Assembly (NCBI GenBank): GCA_035645115.1
Contig: DASQNF010000088.1
Span: 1-19,715, forward strand
Direction: 5' to 3'
DNA from: JACVRW01 sp035645115
Lineage (GTDB): Bacteria; Actinomycetota; Thermoleophilia; Solirubrobacterales; Thermoleophilaceae
DNA: 19,715 bases
The number at the start of each line of letters is the position of its first letter. Position 1 is the first letter of the stretch. The translations under genes and the position numbers were made by a program. Under the pieces are notes generated by a model. It was not told where the DNA came from and ran no database searches. It worked only from the letters and a program-made list of their open reading frames with translations. Positions 19,463-19,715 of the stretch are shown here, piece by piece.

Positions 19463-19715
19463 ATGCGCATCTCCGTGGCCGCCGACGAGCGCACCGGCGT
19501 GGCCGACGAGGTCGTCGAGGAGATCCGCCGCCGTGGCCACGAGCCCGTCCTGCACGGCGCGCTGGCCGCCGGCGACCGGCCCGACTGGGCGTGGGCCTCG
19601 GAGGCCGCGGCGCGCGACGTCGCCGCGGGCCGCGCCGACCAGGGGGTCGTCTGCTGCTGGACCGGCACCGGAGCCTCGATCGCGGCCAACAAGGTCCGCG
19701 GCGTGCGCGCCGCCC
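19463..19715 (+). CDS. RpiB/LacA/LacB-family sugar-phosphate isomerase (3' partial)
   Basis: The frame runs off the right edge after 84 codons. It begins MRISVAADERTGVADEVVEEIRRRGHEP, the Rossmann-like start of the RpiB fold, and reaches VVCCWTGTGASIAANKVRGVRAA, which matches the active-site loop C-G-T-G-x-G-M-S-I-A-A-N-K of ribose-5-phosphate isomerase B. The catalytic Cys is kept, with Trp in place of the following Gly, a form I recall from actinobacterial members. RpiB interconverts ribose-5-phosphate and ribulose-5-phosphate, but family members also act on other sugar phosphates, so the substrate is not settled. The start is fixed by the leaderless promoter. It is divergent from the Fpg-family gene. 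Confidence 0.85.
   Translation, partial: MRISVAADERTGVADEVVEEIRRRGHEPVLHGALAAGDRPDWAWASEAAARDVAAGRADQGVVCCWTGTGASIAANKVRGVRAA

Noticed and set aside
1..19715. tRNA, rRNA, transposase, integrase, phage or toxin-antitoxin genes
   Set aside because: No cloverleaf-like segments, conserved rRNA stretches or matching protein motifs were seen. The Uma2 protein alone is not evidence for a mobile or defence island.

Overview
The window is about 19.7 kb of very GC-rich, densely packed bacterial DNA. Strong GC bias at third codon positions, frequent GTG starts, 4-base gene overlaps and apparently leaderless transcripts point to an actinobacterium. The gene mix (split PRODH/P5CDH, PHP-CysC fusion, tandem ThyX-like protein, secreted RTX-type and LVIVD-like proteins) is most like the deep-branching Thermoleophilia/Solirubrobacterales. 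That placement is an inference from gene style; no rRNA is present. I see no tRNA, rRNA, CRISPR array, insertion sequence, prophage or attachment site.

Layout. (1) 1-3281, plus strand: a 5'-truncated Tat-exported sulfatase-fold protein that seems to have lost its catalytic nucleophile and metal ligands, overlapping by ATGA a DHA2-family drug/H+ antiporter. (2) 3307-7673, minus strand: proline dehydrogenase, then P5C dehydrogenase (GTGA overlap), then a fusion of a PHP phosphoesterase with APS kinase. A strong hairpin containing both stop codons separates blocks 1 and 2. (3) 7707-13338, plus strand: PhoD-like phosphatase, Uma2 nuclease-fold protein, tandem ThyX-like flavoenzyme, secreted RTX-type calcium-binding protein and ribulose-phosphate 3-epimerase, with strong hairpins after the ThyX-like and RTX genes. 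(4) 13441-15321, plus: a secreted LVIVD-like beta-propeller protein with a ~100-nt leader. (5) 15318-17180, minus: a tight cluster of CBS-pair protein, small ORF and six-TM membrane protein, plus a small anchored protein. (6) 17248-19715: a 92-aa protein (plus), a UPF0104/MprF-type membrane protein (minus), an Fpg/Nei-type DNA glycosylase (minus) and the start of an RpiB-family isomerase (plus).

How the genes work together. PRODH and P5CDH together oxidise proline to glutamate. The PHP-CysC fusion could couple PAPS synthesis to removal of the 3',5'-bisphosphate by-product. RPE and RpiB belong to the pentose-phosphate network. The other genes look like independent housekeeping or envelope functions.

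The most consistent regulatory signal is a TAnnnT hexamer 6-7 nt before the start codon of seven genes (PRODH, PhoD, CBS protein, 92-aa protein, UPF0104 protein, Fpg, RpiB), as expected for leaderless mRNAs. Three divergent gene pairs carry such elements back to back in 33-67 bp. The two whole genes for secreted proteins instead carry AGGAGG ribosome-binding sites. No intergenic stretch exceeds about 110 bp.
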